The position numbers and the translations under genes were made by a program. Of a DNA stretch of 64,000 nt, positions 29,256-38,220 are shown one piece after another. The stretch covers positions 124,001 to 188,000 of the forward strand of contig NZ_JACIAY010000005.1 in NCBI RefSeq assembly GCF_014194975.1, in the 5' to 3' direction. The notes under the pieces are model-generated. The model worked only from the letters and a program-made list of their open reading frames with translations. It had not been told where the DNA came from and ran no database searches. This DNA comes from Sphingomonas sp. BK580 (GTDB taxonomy: Bacteria > Pseudomonadota > Alphaproteobacteria > Sphingomonadales > Sphingomonadaceae). Positions within the stretch are counted from its first letter, which is position 1; every line of letters starts with the position of its first letter.

Positions 29256-30827
29256 ATGCACGTCCCCGATCCTCCTGTGCCCGCCGTCACCGCCCTGGGT
29301 GACTATGACTGGGCATCCACCCCGCTCGGCGCACCCGAGGGCTGGAGCCCGGCGCTGCGCGCCGCGGTGGCCGAGTCGCTTTCCGGCCCCGCGCCCGCGC
29401 ATCCTCCCGCCCCCAGCGCCGCCGCGGCGCTCGACGCGCTGTTCGACGCCGCGCCGCTCGGGCTCGGCATCTGGGACCGCGAGCTGCGCTTCGTCCGCGT
29501 CAATGCCAGTCTCGCGCAGATGAACGGTCTGCCGCCCGAGGCCCATATCGGCTTCACGCCGCGCGAGCTGCTGCCCGACATCGCTGGGATCGACGCCCTG
29601 ATGGAGCGCTGGCGCGCGATCATCGACACCGGCGAGCCGTGGCTCGACGTCGAGGTCCGCGGCGGCACCCCGGCGAACAGCGACAAGCAGCGCAGCTGGC
29701 GCGAGCATTTCTTCCCGATCCGGAGCGGCGATCAGGTCGTCGGCATCGGTGCGGTGGTGGAGGAGACGACCGAGCGCGACCGAGTCGAGGCGGCGCTGCG
29801 CGCGAGCGAGGCGCGCTTCCGCGAGTTCGCCGAGGCCTCGTCCGACGTGCTGTGGCTGTTCGACATCGACAGCGCGCGCTTCGCCTATCTCAGCCCGGCG
29901 CTGCGCAAGCTCTACGGGATCGGGGTGGCGAGCGGGCGCGGCGCGCCGCTGAGCTTCGACTGGCAGACCGCGATCGTGACCGAGGACCGCGAGCTCGCCG
30001 CCACCACGCTGCGCCGGGTCCGCCAGGGCGAGCGGGTCACGCACGATTTTCGCGCGCGCATCCCCGGCAGCGGCAAGGTGCGCTGGCTCAAGAACACCGC
30101 CTTCCCGCTGCGCGAACCCGACGGGCGCGTCAGCCATATCGGCGGCATCGCGCAGGACGTCACCGAGGAGCGCGACACCGCGGCGCGGCTGCAGATGCTG
30201 ATCGGCGAGCTGCAGCACCGCACGCGCAACCTGATGGGCGTGATCCAGGCGGTGGCGGAGAGCACGCTGGAGGCGAGTGCCGACCTGACCGACTTCGAGC
30301 GCGCCTTCTCGGCGCGGCTCGACGCGTTGTCGCGCGTCCAGCAGCTGCTGTCGCGGATCGAGGGGCTGGAGCGGGTCGGCTTCGATCAGCTGCTGCGCAG
30401 CGAGCTCGCCGCCTTCGGTGCGCTGCCCGAGGAAGACTCGCGCGTGTCGCTGGGCGGCCCGCGCGGCGTACCGCTGCGATCGGGTGGGATCCAGACGCTG
30501 GCGCTGGCGCTCCACGAACTCATCACCAACTCGCTCAAGTATGGCGCGCTGAGCCAGCCGGGCGCGACCTTGTCGGTGCGTTGGGCACTGCTGCCGGTCA
30601 CCGCGGGCGAGCGGCCGCGGCTGCGCTTCGACTGGGAGGAGCGCGGCGTCGCCATGCCGACGCGCGGCGACCCGCCCGAGCGCGTCGGCCAGGGGCGCGA
30701 GCTGATCGAGCGGGCCGTGCCCTACCAGCTCGAGGCGACGGTCGACTATGCGCTCACCGCCGATGGCGTGCGCTGCGCGATGGTGCTGCCGGTGTCGCAG
30801 ACGCTGGCACGAGGCGCCGCGGCGTGA
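29256..30827 (+). CDS. HWE-type sensor histidine kinase with two PAS domains
   Basis: A 523-residue soluble kinase. The N-terminus carries the STPLGAPEGWSPALRAAV motif common in HWE kinases. PAS1 covers about 58-170 (DAAPLGLGIWDRELRFVRVN), PAS2 about 183-305 (SSDVLWLFDIDSARFAYLSP). The phosphoacceptor is His321 in ELQHRTRNLMGVIQAV. The N-box is LALHELITNSLKYGAL (Asn425) and the WEE of the HWE signature is at 460-462. There are no membrane segments, so it senses a cytoplasmic signal; no heme or flavin motif is evident. The next gene, a receiver, overlaps by 4 nt and is its likely partner. A start 14 codons upstream is possible but lacks support. Confidence 0.92.
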   Translation: MHVPDPPVPAVTALGDYDWASTPLGAPEGWSPALRAAVAESLSGPAPAHPPAPSAAAALDALFDAAPLGLGIWDRELRFVRVNASLAQMNGLPPEAHIGFTPRELLPDIAGIDALMERWRAIIDTGEPWLDVEVRGGTPANSDKQRSWREHFFPIRSGDQVVGIGAVVEETTERDRVEAALRASEARFREFAEASSDVLWLFDIDSARFAYLSPALRKLYGIGVASGRGAPLSFDWQTAIVTEDRELAATTLRRVRQGERVTHDFRARIPGSGKVRWLKNTAFPLREPDGRVSHIGGIAQDVTEERDTAARLQMLIGELQHRTRNLMGVIQAVAESTLEASADLTDFERAFSARLDALSRVQQLLSRIEGLERVGFDQLLRSELAAFGALPEEDSRVSLGGPRGVPLRSGGIQTLALALHELITNSLKYGALSQPGATLSVRWALLPVTAGERPRLRFDWEERGVAMPTRGDPPERVGQGRELIERAVPYQLEATVDYALTADGVRCAMVLPVSQTLARGAAA

Positions 30828-31198
30828 CCGCGCTCGCCGGTCTGCGCGTGCTGGTCGTGGAGGACGAGTATCTGCTCGCGCGCCAGCTCGAGCGCGCCCT
30901 CCGACGTGACGGCGCCGAGGTGGTCGCGGTGGCGCCCTCGGTCGCGGCGGCGCTCGAGGCGCTGGCGACGGGCGCGCGGCCCGACGTCGCGGTGCTCGAC
31001 CTCAATCTCGCCGGCGAGAAGGCCTATCCCGTCGCCGCCGCGCTGCGCGCCGCGGCGATCCCCTTCGCCTTCGCGTCCGGCTATGACGCGGCCGACCGCG
31101 ACCCCGCCTTCGCCGACGCACCGCACCTCAACAAGCCGCTGACGATGGCGACGCTGCGAACCTGCCTCGAGCGGCTGACGGGGCGCGCGCCAGGATGA
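30824..31198 (+). CDS. Single-domain response regulator
   Basis: A 124-residue receiver protein without an output domain. GTG 30824 overlaps the kinase stop (GTGA). Acidic pocket E13-D14-E15 (VVEDEYLL), phosphoacceptor Asp59 (VAVLDLNL), Ser85 (FAFASGY) and Lys104 (HLNKPL) are all present, so it should be phosphorylated. With no DNA-binding part it probably acts as a phosphate sink or shuttle, a common arrangement with HWE kinases. The coordinates cover the whole domain with almost no extra tail. Confidence 0.9.
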   Translation: MTALAGLRVLVVEDEYLLARQLERALRRDGAEVVAVAPSVAAALEALATGARPDVAVLDLNLAGEKAYPVAAALRAAAIPFAFASGYDAADRDPAFADAPHLNKPLTMATLRTCLERLTGRAPG

Positions 31199-31218
31199 GC
31201 CGAGCCCCGGAGACGAAG

Positions 31219-32334
31219 ATGATCGACGACCGACTGACACGCCGCGCGCTGCTCGTTGCCGCGGCCGCGTCCGCGCTGCCGCGCGCCGCGCTGGCCGCCC
31301 CCGCGGCGACCCGCGCGCTCTACGCGGGCGGCTACAACAAGGAGGGCGGCGCGGGGCTGCTGCCGCTCGACTATGCGCCGGCCGCGGGCGCGTGGCACGC
31401 TCACGCGGCGGTGGCCGCCGCGCCCGACGCCTCCTGGGGCGCGCGCCATCCCCGGCTCGGGTTGCACTATCTGGTGCAGGAGGGCAGCGCCGGGAAAGTG
31501 GCGGTGTTCCGCCAGCGCGGCGGCGCGTGGCAGCGGCTCGCGCTGGTCGACTCGGGCGGCGCCGACCCCTGCCACCTCGCGCTGAGCGCCGACGGCGGCG
31601 CGCTGGCCGTGGCCAATTACAGCAGCGGCAGCGTCGCGCTGATCGCACTCGACCCGCGCACCGGGCTGCCGCGCGCCCGGGCGCAGGTGGTGGCGCACCG
31701 CGGGCGCGGGCCGGATGCAGAGCGCCAGGCCGCGCCGCACGCGCATTGGGTCGGCTTCAGCTCGGACCGGCAGTGGCTGTGGTCGGTCGATCTCGGCGCC
31801 GACACGATCTTCGCGCACCGGCTCGACGCCGCCGGCACGCGGCTCGGCGAGACCCGCGCGGCCTATCGCGCCGTCGCGGGCAGCGGGCCGCGCCACCTCG
31901 CCTTCCACCCGCGGCTGCCGCTCGCCTATCTCGTCGCCGAGCTCGACAACAGCGTGACGGTGCTGCGCCGCGGCGCCGACTCGCGCTTCACGGCGGTCGG
32001 GCGGCAATCGACGTTGCCGGCCGGCTTCGCGGGCAAGAGCCAGGCCGGCGCGATCGCGATCGACCCGCGGGGGCGCTGGCTCTACGCCTCGAACCGCGGC
32101 GCCGACAGCGTCGCGGTCTACGCCATCGCCGCGGACGGCGCGCTCACGCCGATCCAGCATATCTCCGGCGGCGGGCGCTGGCCGCGCCACCTGCGCGTCC
32201 TCGACTCGCGCCTGCTCGTCGCCAACGAGCGCAGCGGCACGATCGACGGCTTCACCGTGGGTCGCGACGGTCGGCTGGCGCCCTTCGGCGCGGCGGCGCG
32301 GGCACCCGGCGTGGCGTTCATCGGCGAGGTGTGA
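31219..32334 (+). CDS. Exported lactonase (YbhE-type beta-propeller)
   Basis: A 371-residue seven-bladed beta-propeller of the 6-phosphogluconolactonase/YbhE family. The blade motifs PCHLALSADGGALAVANYSS, PHAHWVGFSSDRQWLWSVDL and GPRHLAFHPRLPLAYLVAEL are typical. TRRALLVAAAASALPRAALA is a twin-arginine-like signal, so the enzyme is periplasmic and cannot act in the usual pentose phosphate pathway. GGAGA before ATG 31219 decides the start; an ATG at 31195 that overlaps the receiver stop is the alternative. It may belong to the kinase-receiver transcript. Confidence 0.85.
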   Translation: MIDDRLTRRALLVAAAASALPRAALAAPAATRALYAGGYNKEGGAGLLPLDYAPAAGAWHAHAAVAAAPDASWGARHPRLGLHYLVQEGSAGKVAVFRQRGGAWQRLALVDSGGADPCHLALSADGGALAVANYSSGSVALIALDPRTGLPRARAQVVAHRGRGPDAERQAAPHAHWVGFSSDRQWLWSVDLGADTIFAHRLDAAGTRLGETRAAYRAVAGSGPRHLAFHPRLPLAYLVAELDNSVTVLRRGADSRFTAVGRQSTLPAGFAGKSQAGAIAIDPRGRWLYASNRGADSVAVYAIAADGALTPIQHISGGGRWPRHLRVLDSRLLVANERSGTIDGFTVGRDGRLAPFGAAARAPGVAFIGEV

Positions 32335-32401
32335 GGGGCCGACGCGGTCCTTCTCACGCGTACAGCGGGCTGACGCTTGCGGCAGCTGCCCTGCTGTGGG
32401 T

Positions 32402-32498
32402 GCCGTCGCCCCGGGTTCGACCGGGGATCCATCGTGCCGCGCATGCCGCGCGTGCTCTCGCGGGAGCATGGATCCCCGGTTGAGCCCGGGATGACGGC
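32402..32498. repeat. Dispersed palindromic element, GTCATCCCGG family copy 2
   Basis: GCCGTCGCCCCGGGTTCGAC at the left, GAGCCCGGGATGACGGC at the right. Inner ACCGGGGATCCAT and ATGGATCCCCGGT are exact inverses. The GGGATCCAT-GTGCCGCGC core is shared with the copy at 12537. Confidence 0.75.
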
Positions 32499-32558
32499 AG
32501 AGCGTCGAGCCGAGGCGATCTCCTCTTCATGAGAAGGATCATGGGAGGTTCGTTTCTG

Positions 32559-32582
32559 CGCTCCTGCGGACGCAGGAGCCCG
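32559..32582. repeat. Dispersed palindromic element, family A half-copy
   Basis: GCGCTCCTGCGGACGCAGGA followed by GCCC is a single hairpin (GCTCCTGCG/CGCAGGAGC), one half of a family A element. Confidence 0.6.
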
Positions 32583-32701
32583 AGGTCGCACGCATCATGA
32601 AGCGTTGATCTGCCTGGCCCCAGGTTCCCGCGTTCGCCGAGAGACGGCTGCCACCCGCAAGTGGAGCAACGCCGCGGTCTCGCTGGCAGAAGTACGCGCC
32701 C

Positions 32702-33295
32702 TCAGCCAGCTTCCGCCAGCAAACCCTTGGCCTGCGCCCCGGTCCAGTCGAGGTCACCGGTCACGCGCCAGATCTCCTTGCCGGCGCGGTCGTACAGGAT
32801 CGTCGTCGGCAGGTTGGCGCCATAGGCGGTGCTCAGCGCGAGCTTCTCGTCGAGGAACGGCTCCAGCCTGGCGAAGCCGCGCGCCTTGAGGAAGTCTCTC
32901 GCCTTGGCCGGCTCCATGTCCTGACTGACCGCGACGACGCGGACCTTGCCCGCCAGCGCCCCCGCGGCGGCGTCGAGCGTCGGCATCTCGTTGACGCAGG
33001 GCGCGCACCAGGTCGCCCACAGATTCACCAGCAGCGGCTTGCCGCCGCCCAGCTCGGGCAGCGTCGCCGGCGCGCCCGCGAGTGTGGTGAAGCCGGCGCC
33101 CGGCGCGGCCTCACCCTTGTGGCTGCGGTCCACCTTGTCCGGGCGTGCCGCGCCGGTGGCGGGCACTTCGTCCGCGCTCGCGGCGGCGTTGGCGTTGCCG
33201 CCCGCGGCTTGCCCGTCGCCCCCCGAGCCCTTATCGCACGCGCTGACCGCCAGCGCGGCGCCGAGGAGACAGACGATCGCGACACGCGAGACCAT
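32702..33295 (-). CDS. TlpA/ResA-like thiol-disulfide lipoprotein
   Basis: A 197-residue exported thioredoxin-fold protein. [20 protein letters not shown] is a lipoprotein signal with Cys20 acylated. A Gly/Ala-rich linker follows, then the thioredoxin domain with active site WATWCAPC (Cys97, Cys100) and cis-Pro in [15 protein letters not shown]. Such proteins reduce periplasmic disulfides, often for cytochrome c maturation. Its ATG (33295-33293) and the ATG of argH on the other strand (33294-33296) share bases, so each gene's promoter and ribosome site must lie inside the other gene, unless the real start differs. Confidence 0.85.
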   Translation of the reverse strand: MVSRVAIVCLLGAALAVSACDKGSGGDGQAAGGNANAAASADEVPATGAARPDKVDRSHKGEAAPGAGFTTLAGAPATLPELGGGKPLLVNLWATWCAPCVNEMPTLDAAAGALAGKVRVVAVSQDMEPAKARDFLKARGFARLEPFLDEKLALSTAYGANLPTTILYDRAGKEIWRVTGDLDWTGAQAKGLLAEAG

Positions 33296-34691
33296 GAGCG
33301 GTTCCAACCAGATGTGGGGCGGGCGCTTCGCCGAGGGTCCGGCCGCCGTCATGCGCGAGATAAACGCCTCCATCCCCTTCGACAAGCGGATGTGGCGCCA
33401 GGACGTCGCGGGCAGCCGCGCGCATGCCGCGATGCTGGGCGCGCAGGGGATCGTCTCCGCCGACGACGCCGCCGCGATCGACTCGGGTCTGGCGCAGGTG
33501 GCCGAGCGCTACGCCGAAGAGGGCGTGCCCGACGATCTCGCGATGGAGGACATCCATATGCTGAGCGAGGCGCGGCTCGGCGAGGTGATCGGCGGCGCGG
33601 CGGGGCGGCTCCACACCGCCCGCAGCCGCAACGACCAGGTCGCGACCGACTTCCGCCTGTGGGTACGCGACGCGACCGACCAGGTCGTCGCCGCGCTCGA
33701 CCGGCTCGACGACGCCTTGCTCGCGCGCGCCGAGGAACATGCCGCCAGCGTCATGCCGGGCTTCACGCATCTCCAGTCGGCGCAGCCGGTGACGCTCGGC
33801 CACCATCTGATGGCCTACCACGAGATGGTGCGGCGCGACCGCTCGCGCTTCATCGACAATCGCGCGCGCGCCAACCTCTGTCCGCTCGGCGCGGCGGCGC
33901 TGGCGGGCACCGGCTTCGCGATCGACCGCGACTCCACCGCGCGTGCGCTCGGCTTCGACGCGCCGACGCGCAACAGCCTCGACTCGGTCAGCGACCGCGA
34001 CTTCGCGCTCGATTACCTGATGGCGGCGAGCCAGTGCGCGCTCCATCTGTCGCGGCTGGCGGAGGAGTTCGTGCTGTGGGCGTCGCAGCCCTTCGCCTTC
34101 GTCGCGCTGTCGGACCAATGGTCGACCGGCAGCTCGATCATGCCGCAGAAGCGCAACCCCGACGCCGCCGAGCTGGTGCGCGGCCACAGCGGGCGGATCA
34201 CCGGCTGCCTGGTGAGCCTGATGGTCACGATGAAGGGGCTGCCGCTCGCTTATTCCAAGGACATGCAGGACGATAAGCCGCCGGTGTTCGAGGCGCACGA
34301 CCTGCTCGCGCTGTCGCTCGCGGCGATGACCGGGATGGTCGAGAGCGCCACCTTCCGCACCGAGCGGATGCGCCAGGTGGCGGAGAGCGGCTTCGCCACC
34401 GCGACCGACCTCGCCGACTGGCTGGTGCGCGAGGCCGACGTGCCGTTCCGCGAGGCGCATCATATCACCGGCCGCGCGGTGGCGCGCGCCGAGGCGCTGG
34501 GCTGCACGCTCGACCGCGTGCCGCTCGCCGAGCTGCAGGCGATCGACGCGCGGATCACCGCCGCGGTGTACGACGTGCTGTCGGTCGACGCCTCGGTGGC
34601 GAGCCGGCGCAGCTTCGGCGGCACCGCGCCCGACAATGTCCGCGCCGCGATCGCGGCCGCGCGGGCGGAGCGGACGGGAGCGGAAGCGTGA
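33294..34691 (+). CDS. argH: Argininosuccinate lyase
   Basis: Final step of arginine synthesis: argininosuccinate to arginine and fumarate. The protein has 465 residues beginning [20 protein letters not shown], the typical ArgH start. The signature loop [19 protein letters not shown] holds the catalytic serine, and [16 protein letters not shown] and [20 protein letters not shown] are substrate-binding regions. A GCGAG-like site precedes the ATG at short distance. First gene of a tightly packed set argH-lptM-like-lysA-siroheme synthase-corA. Confidence 0.96.
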   Translation: MSGSNQMWGGRFAEGPAAVMREINASIPFDKRMWRQDVAGSRAHAAMLGAQGIVSADDAAAIDSGLAQVAERYAEEGVPDDLAMEDIHMLSEARLGEVIGGAAGRLHTARSRNDQVATDFRLWVRDATDQVVAALDRLDDALLARAEEHAASVMPGFTHLQSAQPVTLGHHLMAYHEMVRRDRSRFIDNRARANLCPLGAAALAGTGFAIDRDSTARALGFDAPTRNSLDSVSDRDFALDYLMAASQCALHLSRLAEEFVLWASQPFAFVALSDQWSTGSSIMPQKRNPDAAELVRGHSGRITGCLVSLMVTMKGLPLAYSKDMQDDKPPVFEAHDLLALSLAAMTGMVESATFRTERMRQVAESGFATATDLADWLVREADVPFREAHHITGRAVARAEALGCTLDRVPLAELQAIDARITAAVYDVLSVDASVASRRSFGGTAPDNVRAAIAAARAERTGAEA

Positions 34692-34933
34692 GGGTGCGCC
34701 GATCGTTCGTGGTGATCGCGCTGGCGGCCGCGCTGGCGGGGTGCGGCTCGACCCAGGCGCTCAAGCCGGCGCCGGGCACGCCGCTGCCGGTGGCGCCCTA
34801 TGGCGCGACCGCGACGCCGGCGATCAAGGACCTGCTCACCCCCAGCGTCCAGGCGCGCCCGCGCCGCACCGGCGAGGTGCTGACCCGCTCGCAGGAGCGC
34901 CAGAGCGACGAGTACGACCTGCCGCCGCGGTGA
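34688..34933 (+). CDS. Small lipoprotein, probably LptM-like
   Basis: An 81-residue lipoprotein. GTG 34688 overlaps the argH stop (GTGA). [20 protein letters not shown] gives Cys19 as the lipid site. The mature part is short, proline-rich and disordered, with [20 protein letters not shown] then SDEYDLPP at the end. Position between argH and lysA, size and lipobox fit the LptM/LppL family, which helps assemble the LPS-export translocon LptDE. The usual CGxKGPL motif is not present in that form (CGSTQALKP here), so the assignment rests mainly on context. Confidence 0.7.
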   Translation: MRVRRSFVVIALAAALAGCGSTQALKPAPGTPLPVAPYGATATPAIKDLLTPSVQARPRRTGEVLTRSQERQSDEYDLPPR

Positions 34934-34976
34934 CGTGGGAGCAGCTTCATGGGTCTCGCGCTTCCCACCCGAAAGC

Positions 34977-35062
34977 CGTCATCCCGAACTTGTCTCGGGA
35001 CCCACTGGCCCGCATACGCCGCGGCCGGGGATGCGCGGCATCGTGGATCCCGAGACGAGTTC
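34977..35062. repeat. Dispersed palindromic element, GTCATCCCGG family copy 3
   Basis: Starts GTCATCCCGAACTTGTCTCG and ends TCCCGAGACGAGTTCG. GAACTTGTCTCGGGA and TCCCGAGACGAGTTC are inverse with one mismatch. It separates the small lipoprotein gene from lysA, inside what would otherwise be one operon. Confidence 0.7.
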
Positions 35063-35155
35063 GACGCGGCGGCACGTGGCGGGGCGATGGCATGCGCCCC
35101 ACATCCGGCCACGTCTGTGTCACGCCGACGCGCGAACCACGCTAGAAGAGACATG

Positions 35156-36412
35156 ATGGACCATTTCCACTATCGCGACGGGGCATTGTGGTGCGAGGAC
35201 GTGCCGCTGGCACGCATCGCCGCCGAGGTCGGCACCCCCGTCTACGTCTATTCCGCCAACGCCTTCCGCGATCACGCGCGCGCCTTCCGCGCCGGCCTGG
35301 CCGGCGTGCGCGACGCGCATCTCGCCTACGCGATCAAGGCCAATCCCAACGTCGCCGTCCTGCGCCTGCTCGCGGCCGAGGGCTATGGCGCCGACGTCGT
35401 CTCCGGCGGCGAGCTGGCACGCGCGCTCGCGGCGGGGATGCCCGCTGACTCCGTCGTCTTCTCGGGGGTCGGCAAGACCGAGGCCGAGCTGGTGCGCGGG
35501 CTTGACGCCGGGATCGGCCAGTTCAACCTCGAGCTGGAGGAGGAAGGCGAGGCGCTCGCCCGGCTCGCCGCCGCTCGCGGGCTGACGGCGCGCGCGGTGC
35601 TGCGCGTCAACCCCGACGTCGACGCCGGCACCCACGCCAAGATCTCGACCGGGCGCAAGGAGAACAAGTTCGGCGTGCCGATCGATCAGGCGCCCGCGAT
35701 GTTCGCGCGGCTCGCAGAACTGCCCGGCCTGTCGCTCGAGGGCGTGGCGATTCATATCGGCAGCCAATTGTTCGACCTCGCCCCGCTCGAGGCCGCCTAC
35801 CGCCGCGTGGGTGAGCTGGTCGCCACCCTGCGCGCCGCCGGTCACCGCGTCACGCGAGTCGACCTCGGCGGCGGGCTCGGCGTCCGCTACAAGGAAGGCG
35901 ACGCGCCGCGCTCCCCGGCCGATTACGGCGCGATGGTCGAGCGCGTCACGCGCGGCTGGGACGTCACGCTGATGTTCGAGCCTGGGCGCGTGATCGCCGC
36001 CAACGCGGGTGTGCTGCTCACCCGCGTGATCTGGGTGAAGCCCGGGGTGGTGAACCCCTATGTCATCGTCGACGCGGCGATGAACGATCTGGCACGGCCC
36101 GCGCTCTACGACGCCTGGCACGACTTCGATCCGGTGGTGCCGAGCGGCGAGCGAGTCACCGCCAATATCGCCGGTCCGGTGTGCGAGACCGGCGACACCT
36201 TCGCGATGGCGCGCGAGATCGACCGCGTCGCCAAGGGCGATCTCGCGGTGTTCCGCAGCGCCGGCGCCTATGGCGCGACCATGGCCTCGACCTACAACAG
36301 CCGCGCGCTGGTGCCCGAGGTGCTCGTCGACGGCGACCGCTTCGCGGTGGTGGCGGACCGGATCGCGGCCGAGACGATCCTCGCCGCCGAGCGGGTACCC
36401 GAATGGCTGTGA
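35156..36412 (+). CDS. lysA: Diaminopimelate decarboxylase
   Basis: Last step of lysine synthesis, PLP-dependent decarboxylation of meso-diaminopimelate. It has 418 residues. PLP lysine in AYAIKANPN near residue 60, glycine-rich phosphate loop RVDLGGGLGVRYKEG, and the substrate cysteine region GPVCETGDTFA are all intact. The fold-III barrel is complete. Two adjacent ATGs exist (35153, 35156); the second has better spacing from AGAAGAG. It continues into siroheme synthase 4 bp later. Confidence 0.96.
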   Translation: MDHFHYRDGALWCEDVPLARIAAEVGTPVYVYSANAFRDHARAFRAGLAGVRDAHLAYAIKANPNVAVLRLLAAEGYGADVVSGGELARALAAGMPADSVVFSGVGKTEAELVRGLDAGIGQFNLELEEEGEALARLAAARGLTARAVLRVNPDVDAGTHAKISTGRKENKFGVPIDQAPAMFARLAELPGLSLEGVAIHIGSQLFDLAPLEAAYRRVGELVATLRAAGHRVTRVDLGGGLGVRYKEGDAPRSPADYGAMVERVTRGWDVTLMFEPGRVIAANAGVLLTRVIWVKPGVVNPYVIVDAAMNDLARPALYDAWHDFDPVVPSGERVTANIAGPVCETGDTFAMAREIDRVAKGDLAVFRSAGAYGATMASTYNSRALVPEVLVDGDRFAVVADRIAAETILAAERVPEWL

Positions 36413-36416
36413 GCCG

Positions 36417-37205
36417 GTGAGCGATCCGCGCGAGGCCGCGGCGGCGCTGCCGAGCCTGCCGGTGTTCCTGCGGCTGGCGGGACGGCCCGTGATCCTGGTC
36501 GGCGGGGGCGAGCCGGCCGCGGCGAAGCGGCGGCTGCTCGAGCGCGCGGGCGCGGTGATCGTCGGCGAGGACGACGGCGCGGCGCGGCTCGCCGTGGTGG
36601 CGGACGACGAGGCGGCGGTGGCGCGGCTCAAGGCCCGCGGCGTGCTAGTCAACGCGGTCGACCGGCCCGAGCTGTGCGACTTCACCCTGCCCGCGATCGT
36701 GGACCGTGCGCCGGTGCTGGTCGCGATCGGCAGCGCGGGCGTGTCGGCGGGTCTGGCCGCCGCGCTGCGCCAACGCCTCGAGACGCTGCTGCCCGCGACG
36801 CTCGGCCGGCTGGCCGAGGCGCTTCACGCCGCCCGGCCCGCGCTCCGCGCCGGACTGCCCGACATGAGCGCGCGCCGACGCGCGATCGGCGCCGCGCTCG
36901 CGCCTGGCGGCGCGCTCGATCCGTTCGGCACGCCCGCGCTCGACGACGTCGCCGCCGCGGTGATCGCGGCGCAACGCGCCACCGGCCTCGCCCGGCTGCG
37001 GCTGCGCTCGCACGACCCGGACGAGCTCACGCTGCGCCAAGCCAGGCTACTCGCCGCGGCGGACGTGGTGACGCATCGCTCCGACGTGCCACCCGCGATC
37101 CTCGATCGCGCGCGCGCCGACGCCGAGCGGGTGGAGTGCGCCGCGCCGCCGCTCGCCCCCGCGGCCGGCCTGGTGGTCGATCTCGCGATGGAGGAGGAGC
37201 GATGA
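36417..37205 (+). CDS. Siroheme synthase N-terminal type (precorrin-2 dehydrogenase/ferrochelatase)
   Basis: A 262-residue protein starting at GTG 36417. The N-terminal NAD-binding motif PVILVGGGEPAAAKRRLLER and the APVLVAIGSAGVSAGLAAAL stretch match the CysG-B/Met8p domain, which oxidises precorrin-2 and inserts iron. After residue 190 comes a short segment, LRLRSHDPDELTLRQARLLA then AADVVTHRS, that looks like the opening of a SUMT (uroporphyrinogen methyltransferase) domain but ends after about 70 residues. A full SUMT must be elsewhere. The downstream gene overlaps by 4 nt. Confidence 0.82.
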   Translation: MSDPREAAAALPSLPVFLRLAGRPVILVGGGEPAAAKRRLLERAGAVIVGEDDGAARLAVVADDEAAVARLKARGVLVNAVDRPELCDFTLPAIVDRAPVLVAIGSAGVSAGLAAALRQRLETLLPATLGRLAEALHAARPALRAGLPDMSARRRAIGAALAPGGALDPFGTPALDDVAAAVIAAQRATGLARLRLRSHDPDELTLRQARLLAAADVVTHRSDVPPAILDRARADAERVECAAPPLAPAAGLVVDLAMEEER

Positions 37206-38155
37206 GCGGCACCGCGTGGCGAGTCACCGGGGAGGGCGCGGTCGAGGAGGTGCCGGTGAAGGGCGCGCTCGGCTGCGGCGCGCCGTTCGTCTGGGTCCAT
37301 CTCGCCAGCAATGCCGAGCACGCCCAGGCGTGGCTGCGCGACGAGGCCGGGCTACCACCCTATATCGTCGACGCGCTGACCGCCGCTGAGTCGCGCCCGC
37401 GCGCGGACAAGCTCACCGACAGCGCCTTCGTCAACCTGCGCGGCCGCACCGACGAGCAGCTCGACGGCTCGGACATGCTCGCCTCGATCCGCATCTGGGC
37501 GGCTAGGGGGCGGGTCGTCACTGTCTCCCGCAAGCATCTGGTAGTGCTGGAGGAGGTGGTGCAGCAGATGCGCGCGGGTGCGCTCCGCGACCCCGGCGAC
37601 CTGATCAGCGCCTTCGCCACGGAGATCACCGAGGACCTCGATCCCGTGGTCGGCGACCTCGGCGACTGGCTCGACGATTGCGAGCAGAAACTCGCCGCGG
37701 AGCATATCTTCGAGCTGCGCCGCGGCGTCACCAAGGTGCGGTCGGAGGCGATCAACTATCGCCGCTTCCTCGCGCCGCAGCGCGCCGCGTTGGAGAAACT
37801 GGCGACCCTGCCGGGCGACTGGCTCGCCGAGGACGACCGCGCGCACCTCTCCGCCGCGGCCGACCGCGCCGCGCGCATGGCGGAGGAGGTGGAGGCGATC
37901 CGCGAGCGCGCCGCGCTGGTGCACGAGGCGCTGACCGACCTGCGCGCCGAGCAGCTCGACCAGCGAGGGCTGGTGATCTCCGTCGTCGCGATGGTGTTCC
38001 TGCCGCTGACGTTTCTCACCGGGCTGTACGGCATGAACGTCGAGGGGTTGCCCTATGCCAAGGAGCCCTGGGCGTTCGACGCGATCGCGGGCGTCTGCGC
38101 GCTGATCGCCGCGGGGACGGTGATCTATTTCCTTCGGCGGCACTGGTTCCGCTGA
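37202..38155 (+). CDS. CorA/ZntB family divalent cation transporter
   Basis: A 317-residue inner-membrane channel. A long cytoplasmic part with extended helices (residues 1-255) precedes two transmembrane helices; the first ends with the hallmark GMN motif (FLTGLYGMNVEGLPY), which forms the outer pore, and the second runs AFDAIAGVCALIAAGTVIYF. The C-terminus FLRRHWFR is basic. Features fit the ZntB-like branch as well as CorA, so the ion may be zinc or magnesium. ATG 37202 overlaps the upstream stop (ATGA). Confidence 0.9.
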   Translation: MSGTAWRVTGEGAVEEVPVKGALGCGAPFVWVHLASNAEHAQAWLRDEAGLPPYIVDALTAAESRPRADKLTDSAFVNLRGRTDEQLDGSDMLASIRIWAARGRVVTVSRKHLVVLEEVVQQMRAGALRDPGDLISAFATEITEDLDPVVGDLGDWLDDCEQKLAAEHIFELRRGVTKVRSEAINYRRFLAPQRAALEKLATLPGDWLAEDDRAHLSAAADRAARMAEEVEAIRERAALVHEALTDLRAEQLDQRGLVISVVAMVFLPLTFLTGLYGMNVEGLPYAKEPWAFDAIAGVCALIAAGTVIYFLRRHWFR

Positions 38156-38220
38156 GCGGTGCCGTCGGCATCCCGCATCGCCTCCCCGCTTACGAGCGAG
38201 CAGCTCGTCGGCGGCATCTC

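Larger units (their letters stand above)
32335..32701. other. Convergent intergenic region, lactonase / TlpA-like
   Basis: A 367-bp gap between two gene ends, unusually long for a convergent pair. It contains two unrelated palindromic elements (32402-32498 and 32559-32582). No coding sequence seen. Confidence 0.5.
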
